From Planctomycetaceae bacterium (GTDB lineage Bacteria; Planctomycetota; Planctomycetia; Pirellulales; Lacipirellulaceae), in contig PATG01000098.1 in the NCBI GenBank assembly GCA_002713555.1, positions 1-5,959 of the forward strand: a stretch of DNA of 5,959 bases, read 5' to 3'. Shown piece by piece: positions 1 through 5,925 of this stretch. Below the pieces are notes generated by a model that was not told the origin of the DNA, searched no databases, and saw only the letters and a program-made list of their open reading frames with translations. How positions within the stretch are numbered: the stretch's first letter is position 1; each line of letters begins with the position of its first letter. A program made the position numbers and the translations under genes.

Positions 1-792
1 CGACTCTTGCGTCTCGACTGGATTGGCGTCTTCGCCAGTCTCTTCCGCACCGTCAATCTTGAACCCGTCCAGAATCGGATTGTCTTTGGCGCCAGGCCTT
101 GCTCCGTCATTCGCTTGCGGAATCGAAACATTAAATTCGGGCCGATCTCCAGACGCCCCTTGCCCGCCTGTGATATCCGGTTTAGGCAATTCAGCAGTTG
201 CCAGCCATTCGCAAACATCTTTGACACCTTCTGATTGCAAATGTTCCGCACGCTTGCTGGCCATCGGTTGCAAATCACCCTGCACCAAAGAATATTCACG
301 CTGGGCATCTTCGACTTTGTTGAGCATCTCAAAGATGCGTCCCAATCCAAAACGTGAGCGGTTGCGAATCTGCTCATCTTGTGCATTGTTTGCAAAAGTT
401 TCATAAATTCCTCTCGCCCCTCGCAAACGATCCTCAGCAGCACCTCGATCACGCAAATAGATTCTCGCAGCCATTAAGACCTGACGATCGGCCCATGTCA
501 GATGTGCCCATTCCTGCATCGTGGTTCCAGCGAACTCTTCAGATTCGGTCAGCTTTCGTATATTCTCAAGATCTGGATCCGTGGAGTTTCTGGCTTTTGC
601 ATAGGCAGCCCAGGCATTTTCTTCGGTAGCCTTCGATTGTGAGTTGATGAAAGAACTCACGGCCAACATTGCAACCAATAAAATGACCACCCCAAGTAAC
701 TTGTTCCAGTAGGGTTTGATCGTTTCAATCATACTTGTCATCTTGAGAGCCAGAGTATTGGTTTCCAAGTCATGACGGCGTTCTGTCTTCAT
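1..792 (-). CDS. Membrane-anchored TPR-like protein, 3' end cut off by the window edge
   Basis: I translated this reading frame by hand on the minus strand. It runs 264 codons from an ATG at 792-790 to position 1 without a stop, so the C-terminus lies outside the window. The product starts MKTERRHDLETN, a short polar and basic cytoplasmic stretch. A single hydrophobic segment follows at about residues 32-49 (LLGVVILLVAMLAVSSF), then an Ala/Arg/Glu-rich helical region at about 55-190. Paired helices such as AWAAYAKAR, DRQVLMAARIYLRDRG and RFGLGRIFEML look like tetratricopeptide repeats of the TPR_21/YfgM sort. From about 203 the chain becomes Pro/Gly/Asp-rich and probably disordered. The likely topology is one N-terminal anchor with the repeats outside the cytoplasm, where they could act as a protein-binding scaffold. 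That role is inferred from architecture only. No strong ribosome binding site precedes the ATG. Internal ATGs at codons 18 and 21 lie before the membrane segment and are possible alternatives. The gene is divergent from the helicase. Confidence 0.8.
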   Translation of the reverse strand, partial: MKTERRHDLETNTLALKMTSMIETIKPYWNKLLGVVILLVAMLAVSSFINSQSKATEENAWAAYAKARNSTDPDLENIRKLTESEEFAGTTMQEWAHLTWADRQVLMAARIYLRDRGAAEDRLRGARGIYETFANNAQDEQIRNRSRFGLGRIFEMLNKVEDAQREYSLVQGDLQPMASKRAEHLQSEGVKDVCEWLATAELPKPDITGGQGASGDRPEFNVSIPQANDGARPGAKDNPILDGFKIDGAEETGEDANPVETQES

Positions 793-825
793 CTGGTTTT
801 CTCGCTAACTCTGGGAAATGAAAGA

Positions 826-850
826 AGGGGGAAATAGCACTCTTCCCCCT
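826..850. promoter_or_regulatory. Perfect 8-bp inverted repeat (hairpin or operator) in the divergent intergenic region
   Basis: AGGGGGAA at 826-833 is the exact reverse complement of TTCCCCCT at 843-850, with a 9-base spacer. It lies between the divergent starts of the TPR gene (792) and the helicase (964). It may be a stem-loop in the 5' leader of the minus-strand gene or a binding site for a dimeric regulator. It has no T-run on either side that would make it a classic terminator. Confidence 0.45.
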
Positions 851-857
851 ATCCCGA

Positions 858-887
858 AGTGTAGGAAGTGTCAAGGATTTACGTCAA
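858..887 (-). promoter_or_regulatory. Candidate sigma-70-type promoter for the minus-strand TPR gene
   Basis: Read on the minus strand, TTGACG (887-882, five of six consensus bases) is followed after 18 bases by TACACT (863-858, four of six). A second TTGAC-containing box, TTGACA, lies at 874-869. Together they form a direct repeat of CTTGAC with a 13-base period, which could instead be an operator. Transcripts from here would carry the inverted repeat at 826-850 in their leader. This comes from matching short consensus boxes by eye, so it is weak evidence. Confidence 0.25.
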
Positions 888-963
888 GACCTTCCGTAAT
901 TGCGGTCGTGCCGCTACGATCCTTGGTTTCCCCCAAGCTAACGTAAGACCTGTCCATCTAGGT

Positions 964-2940
964 ATGTCCGAACGACTTAATCCACCTCAAAACGAAGCGG
1001 TTAATACTCTCCAGGGTCCTTTGCTAGTCTTGGCCGGAGCGGGAACGGGCAAGACCCGGGTCGTCACATTTCGTATTGCCAAACTCATTCGCCATGGCAC
1101 ACCTGCAGATCGAATACTAGCAGTCACGTTCACGCGCAAGGCAGCAGGAGAAATGCAACAGCGCGTTTCGAAACTTCTACCCAAAAAAAACAAATCCGGA
1201 CAAAAACCTCAGATTTCGACCTTCCATGCGCTCTGCGTAAGAATACTGCGACGCCACATCGACCAATTGGGATACCCTTTAAAATTTGCGATCTACGATC
1301 GTGGCGACCAGGAAGCTGCTGCCCGGGCTGCCTTACGTGAAATACGATGCCCTAACGAACCCCTCAAACCGGCTGATTTGTTGGCAATCATTGGGAGTTG
1401 GAAAACACGATCGTTTGGTCCAGCTCGTGCAGCTTCGGCAGCCGATACAGACAAAGAGCATCTTGCCGCAGCCGCCTACCGGCGTTATCAATCCAATCTG
1501 AAAGCCAAAGGGGCCGTTGATTTTGACGACTTGCTTTTATTGACCGGACAACTCTTCGAGAAGCATCCCAACGTCCGCCGCAAAGAGGCACAACTTTTTG
1601 ATCATGTGCTGATCGATGAATACCAAGACACCAATCAGAGCCAGTACAAGATCGTCAAATGCCTGGCGATGGGACACCGTAATCTTTGTGTTGTAGGCGA
1701 CGACGACCAATCGATCTACGGATGGCGAGGCGCAGAGGTTCGACACATCCTCAATTTCAATAAAGATTGGCCCGAAGCCAAAGTCGTAAGACTCGAAGAC
1801 AATTATCGCTCCACGGCAGCAATTCTGGGTTACGCCAACACCCTGATTGCCTTCAATGCTGTCCGCCATGAAAAAATATTACGTCCTGCCAGAGCAGGTG
1901 GCCAGACTCCACGAATATTGCAGCTTCCTGATGAATCCAAAGAAGCCGAAAAAATAGTCAACGACATCTCTTATCGCCTCACACAGCCTGGGATTGCAGC
2001 ACGCGATTTTGCCATACTCTGTCGCACCAACGAACAGCCACGTAATTTTGAAACAGCCTTAAGGCGCGCAAATCTACCTTATGTATTGTTGGGTGGGATG
2101 AGCTTCTTCGATCGTAAGGAAGTCCGCGACTTGTTGGCGTACCTGAAGGTCATCGACAATCCTCACGACGAAGTCTCGCTGCTGCGCATCATTAATACGC
2201 CCGCTCGAGGAATCGGCAACAAGGCCGTCAAAGAGTTGGTTAGCGCCGCAACCGAACGAGCTGGTCACATTTGGGATCTGTTTCCCGAAATCGGACACCA
2301 TCTGGCCTTAAGCAATACAGTAACACAAGCAGTTTCAACATTTCATGAAACGATTCAGTCACTCAAACAGGCCGCTCAGAATTGTGCATTGGCTGAGTTG
2401 GTCAAATTGGTCATTCAAGCCACCGGCTATCAAAAAGAATTGGATCGCCTCTACCCAGATCCCAATGACCGAGACGCACGCACAGCAACACTAGAAGAAA
2501 TCATAAATGCTGCAGCCAACTATGAAGAGCATGCCTCCAAACCGACCTTGCGAGGCTTTTTAGATGACATTGCACTTGGCAATACCGAAAGTGACGACAA
2601 AGAGGATCAACTTAAGGGGAACGCGATAGCGCTAATGACCTTGCACTCCGCCAAAGGTCTGGAATTTCCTTATGTGTACATGGTGGGCATGGAAGAGGGT
2701 ATACTGCCACACAAACGTTCACTCGCTGAGGAGTCCAGCGCGATCGACGAAGAACGACGCTTGTGTTATGTGGGAGTTACCCGCGCGCAAGAGGAACTGA
2801 CGCTCTCCTTATCACTTTCACGCCGCAAATGGGGCAAAGCACGCGACACGGTACCGAGTCGTTTTTTGTACGAAATGACCGGACAAGCTGAAAACGTCAC
2901 ACAACGAAAACCTGGCCGCAAGCGTGTCCGCTCTCTTTAG
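964..2940 (+). CDS. pcrA: UvrD/PcrA/Rep-type superfamily 1A ATP-dependent DNA helicase
   Basis: This is a 658-residue 3'-5' DNA helicase that uses ATP to unwind duplex DNA in repair or replication restart. All SF1A motifs are visible: Walker A GAGTGKT (25-31), motif Ia AVTFTRKAAGEM (53-64), Walker B DEYQDT (218-223), motif III VVGDDDQSIYGWRGA (243-257), motif IV LEDNYRS (277-283), motif V around TLHSAKGLEFP (559-569) and motif VI EERRLCYVGVTRA (596-608). I chose the ATG at 964 because family members begin a few residues before the Q-motif (LNPPQNEAV). The frame is open further upstream to a GTG at 868, which would add 32 residues unlike the family. The protein is nearer to Rep in length (about 670 residues) than to UvrD or PcrA (about 720). 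It ends soon after SRFLYEM with a short basic tail, so the long C-terminal extension of UvrD/PcrA is absent. The superfamily is certain; the choice between pcrA, uvrD and rep is not. Confidence 0.96.
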   Translation: MSERLNPPQNEAVNTLQGPLLVLAGAGTGKTRVVTFRIAKLIRHGTPADRILAVTFTRKAAGEMQQRVSKLLPKKNKSGQKPQISTFHALCVRILRRHIDQLGYPLKFAIYDRGDQEAAARAALREIRCPNEPLKPADLLAIIGSWKTRSFGPARAASAADTDKEHLAAAAYRRYQSNLKAKGAVDFDDLLLLTGQLFEKHPNVRRKEAQLFDHVLIDEYQDTNQSQYKIVKCLAMGHRNLCVVGDDDQSIYGWRGAEVRHILNFNKDWPEAKVVRLEDNYRSTAAILGYANTLIAFNAVRHEKILRPARAGGQTPRILQLPDESKEAEKIVNDISYRLTQPGIAARDFAILCRTNEQPRNFETALRRANLPYVLLGGMSFFDRKEVRDLLAYLKVIDNPHDEVSLLRIINTPARGIGNKAVKELVSAATERAGHIWDLFPEIGHHLALSNTVTQAVSTFHETIQSLKQAAQNCALAELVKLVIQATGYQKELDRLYPDPNDRDARTATLEEIINAAANYEEHASKPTLRGFLDDIALGNTESDDKEDQLKGNAIALMTLHSAKGLEFPYVYMVGMEEGILPHKRSLAEESSAIDEERRLCYVGVTRAQEELTLSLSLSRRKWGKARDTVPSRFLYEMTGQAENVTQRKPGRKRVRSL

Positions 2941-2972
2941 GCTATCTATTTCGCACAACTTTTCGTCACCTC

Positions 2973-4526
2973 TCAGCTCCAAAACTGCCGATCGAGCATT
3001 CGGTAATTGATCGCTTCACTAATATGTTCAATCTTGATCGGTTCGGTTTCTCCCTCATTGGCCTGGCTATCAACGTCGGCGATCGTACGGGCTACACGCA
3101 GGACTTTATCGTGGGCCCGCGCCGAAAGACCCAATCGATCAACGCTCTGTTCCATCAACATTTTGCAGTTTTTTGAAAGCGGACAATATTGACGTAGTTC
3201 ACGAGAACTCATTTGTGCATTGCTGCGCGTCCGCGAATCAGCAAAACGAGACAATTGTCGACTGCGGGCTGATTCGACAATCTCCCGCATAGAGCCGCTA
3301 TCTGTCCCCTCGGCGGCAGTGGTGAGTTCGCCAAAAGGGACTGCCGGCACTTCAATATGCAAATCGATTCGATCCAATAAAGGACCACTGATTTTAGCCA
3401 TGTACCTTTCAACTTGCGTGACTGTGCAATGGCAATCACGACGGGAATCGTTGCGAAAACCACAAGGACAGTGGTTTAAAGATGCAATCAACATAAAATC
3501 GGCAGGAAAATCTGTTGATTGCAAAGCGCGACTGATTGAAACCATGCCATCTTCCAAGGGCTGACGCAAAACTTCGAGAGTTTGCCGGCTGAACTCTGGC
3601 AATTCGTCAAGAAACAACACACCGTTGTGAGCCAAACTGATCTCGCCCGGTGTTGGGATCGAACCACCACCCACCAGACCCGCATTACTTATTGTATGAT
3701 GAGGAGACCGAAATGGACGTCGTGCCAATAAGGGTTTTCCTGCTGGCAGTTTGCCCAGGGCACTGTAAATGCGAGTGGTTTCAATAGACTCTTCGCCTGC
3801 CAATCCCTGCAGTACCGTAGGAACCCGCTTGGCGAGCATTGTCTTGCCAGAACCTGGTGGTCCTACCATGAGCAGATTGTGATTGCCCGCTGCTGCCAGG
3901 GTGATTGCTCGTTTCGCCATCTCTTGCCCGCGGACATCCGCAAAATCGACATCGTAGCCACCCAACTCCGTAAATAATTCACCCAGTCTTGATGGCGTCG
4001 GTTCGATTGGCAGCTGACCGCTAAAAAAAGCAACCGCCTGCATCAGACTTTCGACGGCAATGACTTCAATACCTTCGACGACGGCGGCCTCATGCGCATT
4101 GGCTGCCGGCACAACAATTCCTCGTACTCCATTTTGGGCAGCTGCGATTGCAGTTGAAAGAGCTCCTTTCATGGGGCGCGTGCTGCCATCAAGGGCCAAC
4201 TCGCCAACGGCTGCATAGCTATTCAAAATATTTGAATCCAGTTGTCCGCTCGACGCCAATAAGCCCAAGGCTATAGGCAGATCAAACGAGGCCGCTTGCT
4301 TGGGGAGTTCCGCCGGAGCAAGATTAATCACAACACGATTTTGAGGTCGAACATAGCCACTATTCACAAGCGCTCGTTCAATACGGTGAACACTCTCTCT
4401 GACGGCCGCCTCAGGCAATCCTACGAGAATCACTTTAGGCATCGACGCTGGCGACACATCAACTTCTACCTCAACAGGCAGTGCATTGATCCCCAATAGC
4501 GAGAGCGTATGCAATTTGGCAAGCAT
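2973..4526 (-). CDS. comM: YifB/ComM family AAA+ Mg-chelatase-like protein (branch-migration helicase)
   Basis: This complete 517-residue protein belongs to the YifB/ComM family. Characterised ComM is a hexameric AAA+ motor that drives branch migration while incoming single-stranded DNA is integrated during natural transformation. Order of domains: an N-terminal Lon-protease-like S5 fold (about 15-165, with VGLPEAAVRES and the GELALDG segment), an AAA+ core with Walker A GPPGSGKT (222-229), the RSPHHTISNAGLVGGG block (273-288) and Walker B VLFLDELPEF (303-312), then GPLLDRIDLH (381-390) carrying the conserved Arg386, and a C-terminal chelatase-type helical domain with LSARAHDKVLRVARTIADV (467-485). 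A cysteine cluster (C353, C355, C365, C367) lies between Walker B and GPLLDRIDLH. The start MLAKLHTLSLLG matches the family's short N-terminus. The family is widespread in bacteria not known to be transformable, so competence cannot be concluded. The gene ends 32 bases from the convergent helicase gene, and I see no terminator hairpin between them. Confidence 0.95.
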   Translation of the reverse strand: MLAKLHTLSLLGINALPVEVEVDVSPASMPKVILVGLPEAAVRESVHRIERALVNSGYVRPQNRVVINLAPAELPKQAASFDLPIALGLLASSGQLDSNILNSYAAVGELALDGSTRPMKGALSTAIAAAQNGVRGIVVPAANAHEAAVVEGIEVIAVESLMQAVAFFSGQLPIEPTPSRLGELFTELGGYDVDFADVRGQEMAKRAITLAAAGNHNLLMVGPPGSGKTMLAKRVPTVLQGLAGEESIETTRIYSALGKLPAGKPLLARRPFRSPHHTISNAGLVGGGSIPTPGEISLAHNGVLFLDELPEFSRQTLEVLRQPLEDGMVSISRALQSTDFPADFMLIASLNHCPCGFRNDSRRDCHCTVTQVERYMAKISGPLLDRIDLHIEVPAVPFGELTTAAEGTDSGSMREIVESARSRQLSRFADSRTRSNAQMSSRELRQYCPLSKNCKMLMEQSVDRLGLSARAHDKVLRVARTIADVDSQANEGETEPIKIEHISEAINYRMLDRQFWS

Positions 4527-4565
4527 GAATAGACCCCAGCAGCAAATGGTTTACATTTGTACACT

Positions 4566-4603
4566 ATTCTGCAGATTCTACCCGCTCTGGCAAGACCTGG
4601 AAA
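4566..4603 (-). promoter_or_regulatory. Candidate overlapping promoters for comM
   Basis: Two sigma-70-like arrangements can be read on the minus strand upstream of the comM start. One is TTTCCA (4603-4598), 17 bases, TAGAAT (4580-4575). The other is TTGCCA (4593-4588), 16 bases, CAGAAT (4571-4566). Both would place transcription start roughly 30-45 bases before the ATG at 4526. A GGGG run about 9-12 bases before the ATG is the only hint of a ribosome binding site. This is short-motif evidence only. Confidence 0.3.
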
Positions 4604-4745
4604 CATTTCTGGAAAATTATTTCTTCCAGAATCTTCGATTAAGTTACTGAAACTGGTGACAGCCTGTTTCATTGCCAACTGCCTATGCAGTAGTGCTTTT
4701 GAATACCCACAGCTTCCTATTCCAACACCTGATCGAGAACACCCA

Positions 4746-4898
4746 ATGGTTGATCAACAAACGGCTAATACAACTGCTTGCCCATTTTGTGGTGGACGGA
4801 TCATGGCCGTTGCGCGCAAGTGTCGGCATTGTAGAGCGTATTTAGATGAGGAATTGAAAGCCGATCCAATGGATTCGCGACACTCGCATATTCATTAA
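4746..4898 (+). CDS. Small double-CXXC zinc-ribbon protein
   Basis: This 50-residue protein has two CXXC knuckles, CPFC (C12, C15) and CRHC (C26, C29), ten residues apart. That is the spacing of a compact zinc ribbon holding one metal ion. The core ACPFCGGRIMAVARKCRHC resembles the short zinc-ribbon modules found alone or at the ends of larger bacterial proteins. After the ribbon comes an acidic helix (LDEELKADP) and a His-rich end (HSHIH). I chose the ATG at 4746 because it gives the ribbon a short polar lead-in. The same frame is open upstream to a TTG at 4557, which would give 113 residues including a hydrophobic, Cys-rich stretch. The exact role is unknown; such ribbons bind protein or nucleic acid. 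The gene is divergent from comM, and the 219-base gap between them must hold both promoters unless the longer frame is real. Confidence 0.65.
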   Translation: MVDQQTANTTACPFCGGRIMAVARKCRHCRAYLDEELKADPMDSRHSHIH

Positions 4899-5031
4899 TC
4901 ATATTATCTGACCAGCTCATTCAATTCACACTGATTCAATAACCCGATTATTGGCTAAAGTTTCTTAAATAAAAATCGAATCCCGACAGGCAAACAGTAG
5001 AAAACTTGCGCGCATCCTGGCAGCGCAACTC

Positions 5032-5385
5032 ATGGATGAACGCGAGCAAACAATCTGTTTAAAATCCAATCAATCCTGGGGTACCTGGACGTCCTGCCCC
5101 ATCAGTGACAAATTGATTAAAACCTGGATCGCTCCTGGCAATCTACTGCCCTTCCTGCAGTCAGGAACCCTGTTGGACAGGGATGACAAACAGACGGATG
5201 TCGAAGCGGAACGACTTTTTAATCTCCAATTAGGAAATGCTGTTCGCACTTTTGAAGCTGGGCAAAGCAAAGATTTAGAAATCTTAATCGCTCTTTCAGA
5301 CGAAATCCACCTGGACCCACTTTGGCTCCAAGTGGCTGATGTTAAACGCAACTATCTTGGCTTTGAGTTTGAGGGGATTTGCTGA
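5032..5385 (+). CDS. Hypothetical protein, probably the 5' part of a frameshifted gene
   Basis: This is a 117-codon frame from an ATG at 5032 to a TGA at 5383. I do not recognise the family. The product is soluble and mixed acidic/hydrophobic, with no signal peptide or membrane segment. It contains the Trp-rich SWGTWTSCP near the start and an acidic helical part around DVEAERLFNLQLGNAVRTFE and EILIALSDEIHLDPLWLQ (about residues 56-99). Codon choice looks like that of a real gene. The frame is also open upstream to a TAA at 4966 without another ATG, GTG or TTG, and no ribosome binding site precedes the ATG, so the true N-terminus may be lost or use another start. The end after GFEFEGIC is abrupt. 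Adding one base to the GGGG run at 5373-5376 would give GFEFEGDLLNQSKL and join this frame to the coding-like frame described next. It is therefore probably half of a broken gene, or a sequencing error in the G run. Confidence 0.55.
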   Translation: MDEREQTICLKSNQSWGTWTSCPISDKLIKTWIAPGNLLPFLQSGTLLDRDDKQTDVEAERLFNLQLGNAVRTFEAGQSKDLEILIALSDEIHLDPLWLQVADVKRNYLGFEFEGIC

Positions 5386-5615
5386 ATCAATCCAAGTTGA
5401 TCCCACAGCTACGCCCTGGACTCCACCTGGGTGCCTCAGCAGACACGATCCTGGCCTGGCGGGTTGACGGCAGAAAAATCATCCCCCGACCCCAAGAATA
5501 TGGACTTTGAACCGAATTGCCGGTGGGCTTCATCACCCCAAATTGGATACGAATCACCGATCCATGGCAGCCTTCTCCAGGCACACAAGTCCACCCACCT
5601 TTTTTTCAATATTAG
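5373..5615 (+). pseudogene. Continuation of the 5032 gene in another frame, with an in-frame TGA
   Basis: In the third plus-strand frame, coding-like sequence follows directly after the GGGG run. It reads GDLLNQSKLIPQLRPG, then HLGASADTILAWRVDGRK and IIPRPQEYGL, up to a TGA at 5508-5510. Past that TGA the same frame stays coding-like (TELPVGFITPNWIRITDP, then WQPSPGTQVHPPFFQY) to a TAG at 5613-5615. If the gene once read through both lesions it would have had about 194 residues. The TGA could instead be the natural end, giving about 159 residues. An alternative is a separate small gene starting at TTG 5379 or CTG 5382, coupled to the upstream stop through the TTGCTGA overlap with GAGGGG just before it. 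The smooth protein join at the G run makes the frameshift reading more likely. The family is unrecognised. Confidence 0.4.
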
Positions 5616-5664
5616 TTTTCCTCTCTGTATGCTCCGGGGCGCTAAGATGCTTGTCCGTCCCAAG

Positions 5665-5697
5665 GCCGTAAACTATAATCAGCACTTCATTTACGGC
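5665..5697. repeat. 8-bp perfect inverted repeat with 17-base loop
   Basis: GCCGTAAA at 5665-5672 is the exact reverse complement of TTTACGGC at 5690-5697. It lies 50 bases after the last stop of the decayed gene. No T-run follows on either strand, so an intrinsic terminator is not well supported. A protein-binding site or a chance repeat are alternatives. Confidence 0.4.
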
Positions 5698-5766
5698 ACA
5701 TTGACACTCAAAAACACACTTTGATAGATTTCTTTTATGAATATTTGACCGAACGGGTGAACCTCT

Positions 5767-5851
5767 CAGCTAGCTGCTACGTAGGGGCTATCGCGGGGTT
5801 CTCGCTGGACGGCAAATATCTATGGGTAATTACCTTCGGGTAAGTACTTAC
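5767..5851. repeat. Cluster of four perfect palindromes
   Basis: Four self-complementary words lie within 85 bases: CAGCTAGCTG (5767-5776), CTACGTAG (5777-5784), GGTAATTACC (5825-5834) and GTAAGTACTTAC (5840-5851). The first two abut. They sit within a larger imperfect inverted repeat at 5771-5790, in which eight of ten base pairs match. The function is unknown; possibilities are operator sites, a folded RNA, or the end of a mobile or repetitive element. Confidence 0.45.
5830..5843 (+). other. Short stem with a C(UUCG)G tetraloop
   Basis: TTACC (5830-5834), TTCG (5835-5838) and GGTAA (5839-5843) form a five-pair stem closed by C-G around TTCG. This is the very stable tetraloop common in structured RNAs. 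It overlaps two of the palindromes, so it competes with other foldings. No poly-U tract follows, so it does not look like a terminator. Confidence 0.35.
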
Positions 5852-5885
5852 TGGCGAAAACTGCACCCTATGATACTCCACACTA

Positions 5886-5925
5886 TTACTACTGAGACTT
5901 CAAGTTTACTACTGAGACTTCAAGT
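5886..5925. repeat. Perfect 20-bp tandem duplication
   Basis: Two identical, directly adjoining 20-base units (5886-5905 and 5906-5925) share the core ACTGAGACTTCAAGT. No third unit follows: the next two bases are TC rather than TT. On the minus strand each unit contains the stop-rich end CAGTAGTAA. If a minus-strand gene enters from the right, the second copy would encode its last residues and the first copy would lie just after its stop. It looks like a recent slippage duplication or a pair of binding sites. Confidence 0.8.

Noticed and set aside
7..629. Three overlapping plus-strand open frames at the left edge
   Set aside because: They lie opposite the minus-strand TPR-like gene, which is longer, has a clear membrane anchor and helical-repeat composition, and is continuous to the edge. 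The plus-strand products look like random antisense translations.
987..2301. Open frames opposite or out of frame inside the helicase gene
   Set aside because: The helicase frame carries every SF1A motif without interruption. The other frames have no recognisable motifs and are shadows.
2941..2972. Intrinsic bidirectional terminator between the helicase and comM
   Set aside because: No GC-rich stem or flanking T-run could be found in the gap or the adjacent gene ends.
3007..4499. Open frames overlapping comM on both strands
   Set aside because: The comM frame is complete and motif-rich; these are shadow frames in its codons.
5070..5663. Minus-strand frames opposite the broken gene (5070-5351, 5387-5584, 5436-5663)
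   Set aside because: The plus-strand frames show better protein character and join smoothly at the G run. The minus-strand products are rich in Ser/Arg and Gly without motifs, although I cannot exclude 5436-5663 completely.
5431..5724. 97-codon plus-strand frame starting at GTG 5431
   Set aside because: It overlaps the coding-like third frame, its product has no motif, and the only ATG (5629) leaves 31 codons with no ribosome binding site.
5886..5925. CRISPR array
   Set aside because: There are two directly abutting 20-base units with no spacer between them and no cas genes; it is a tandem duplication.
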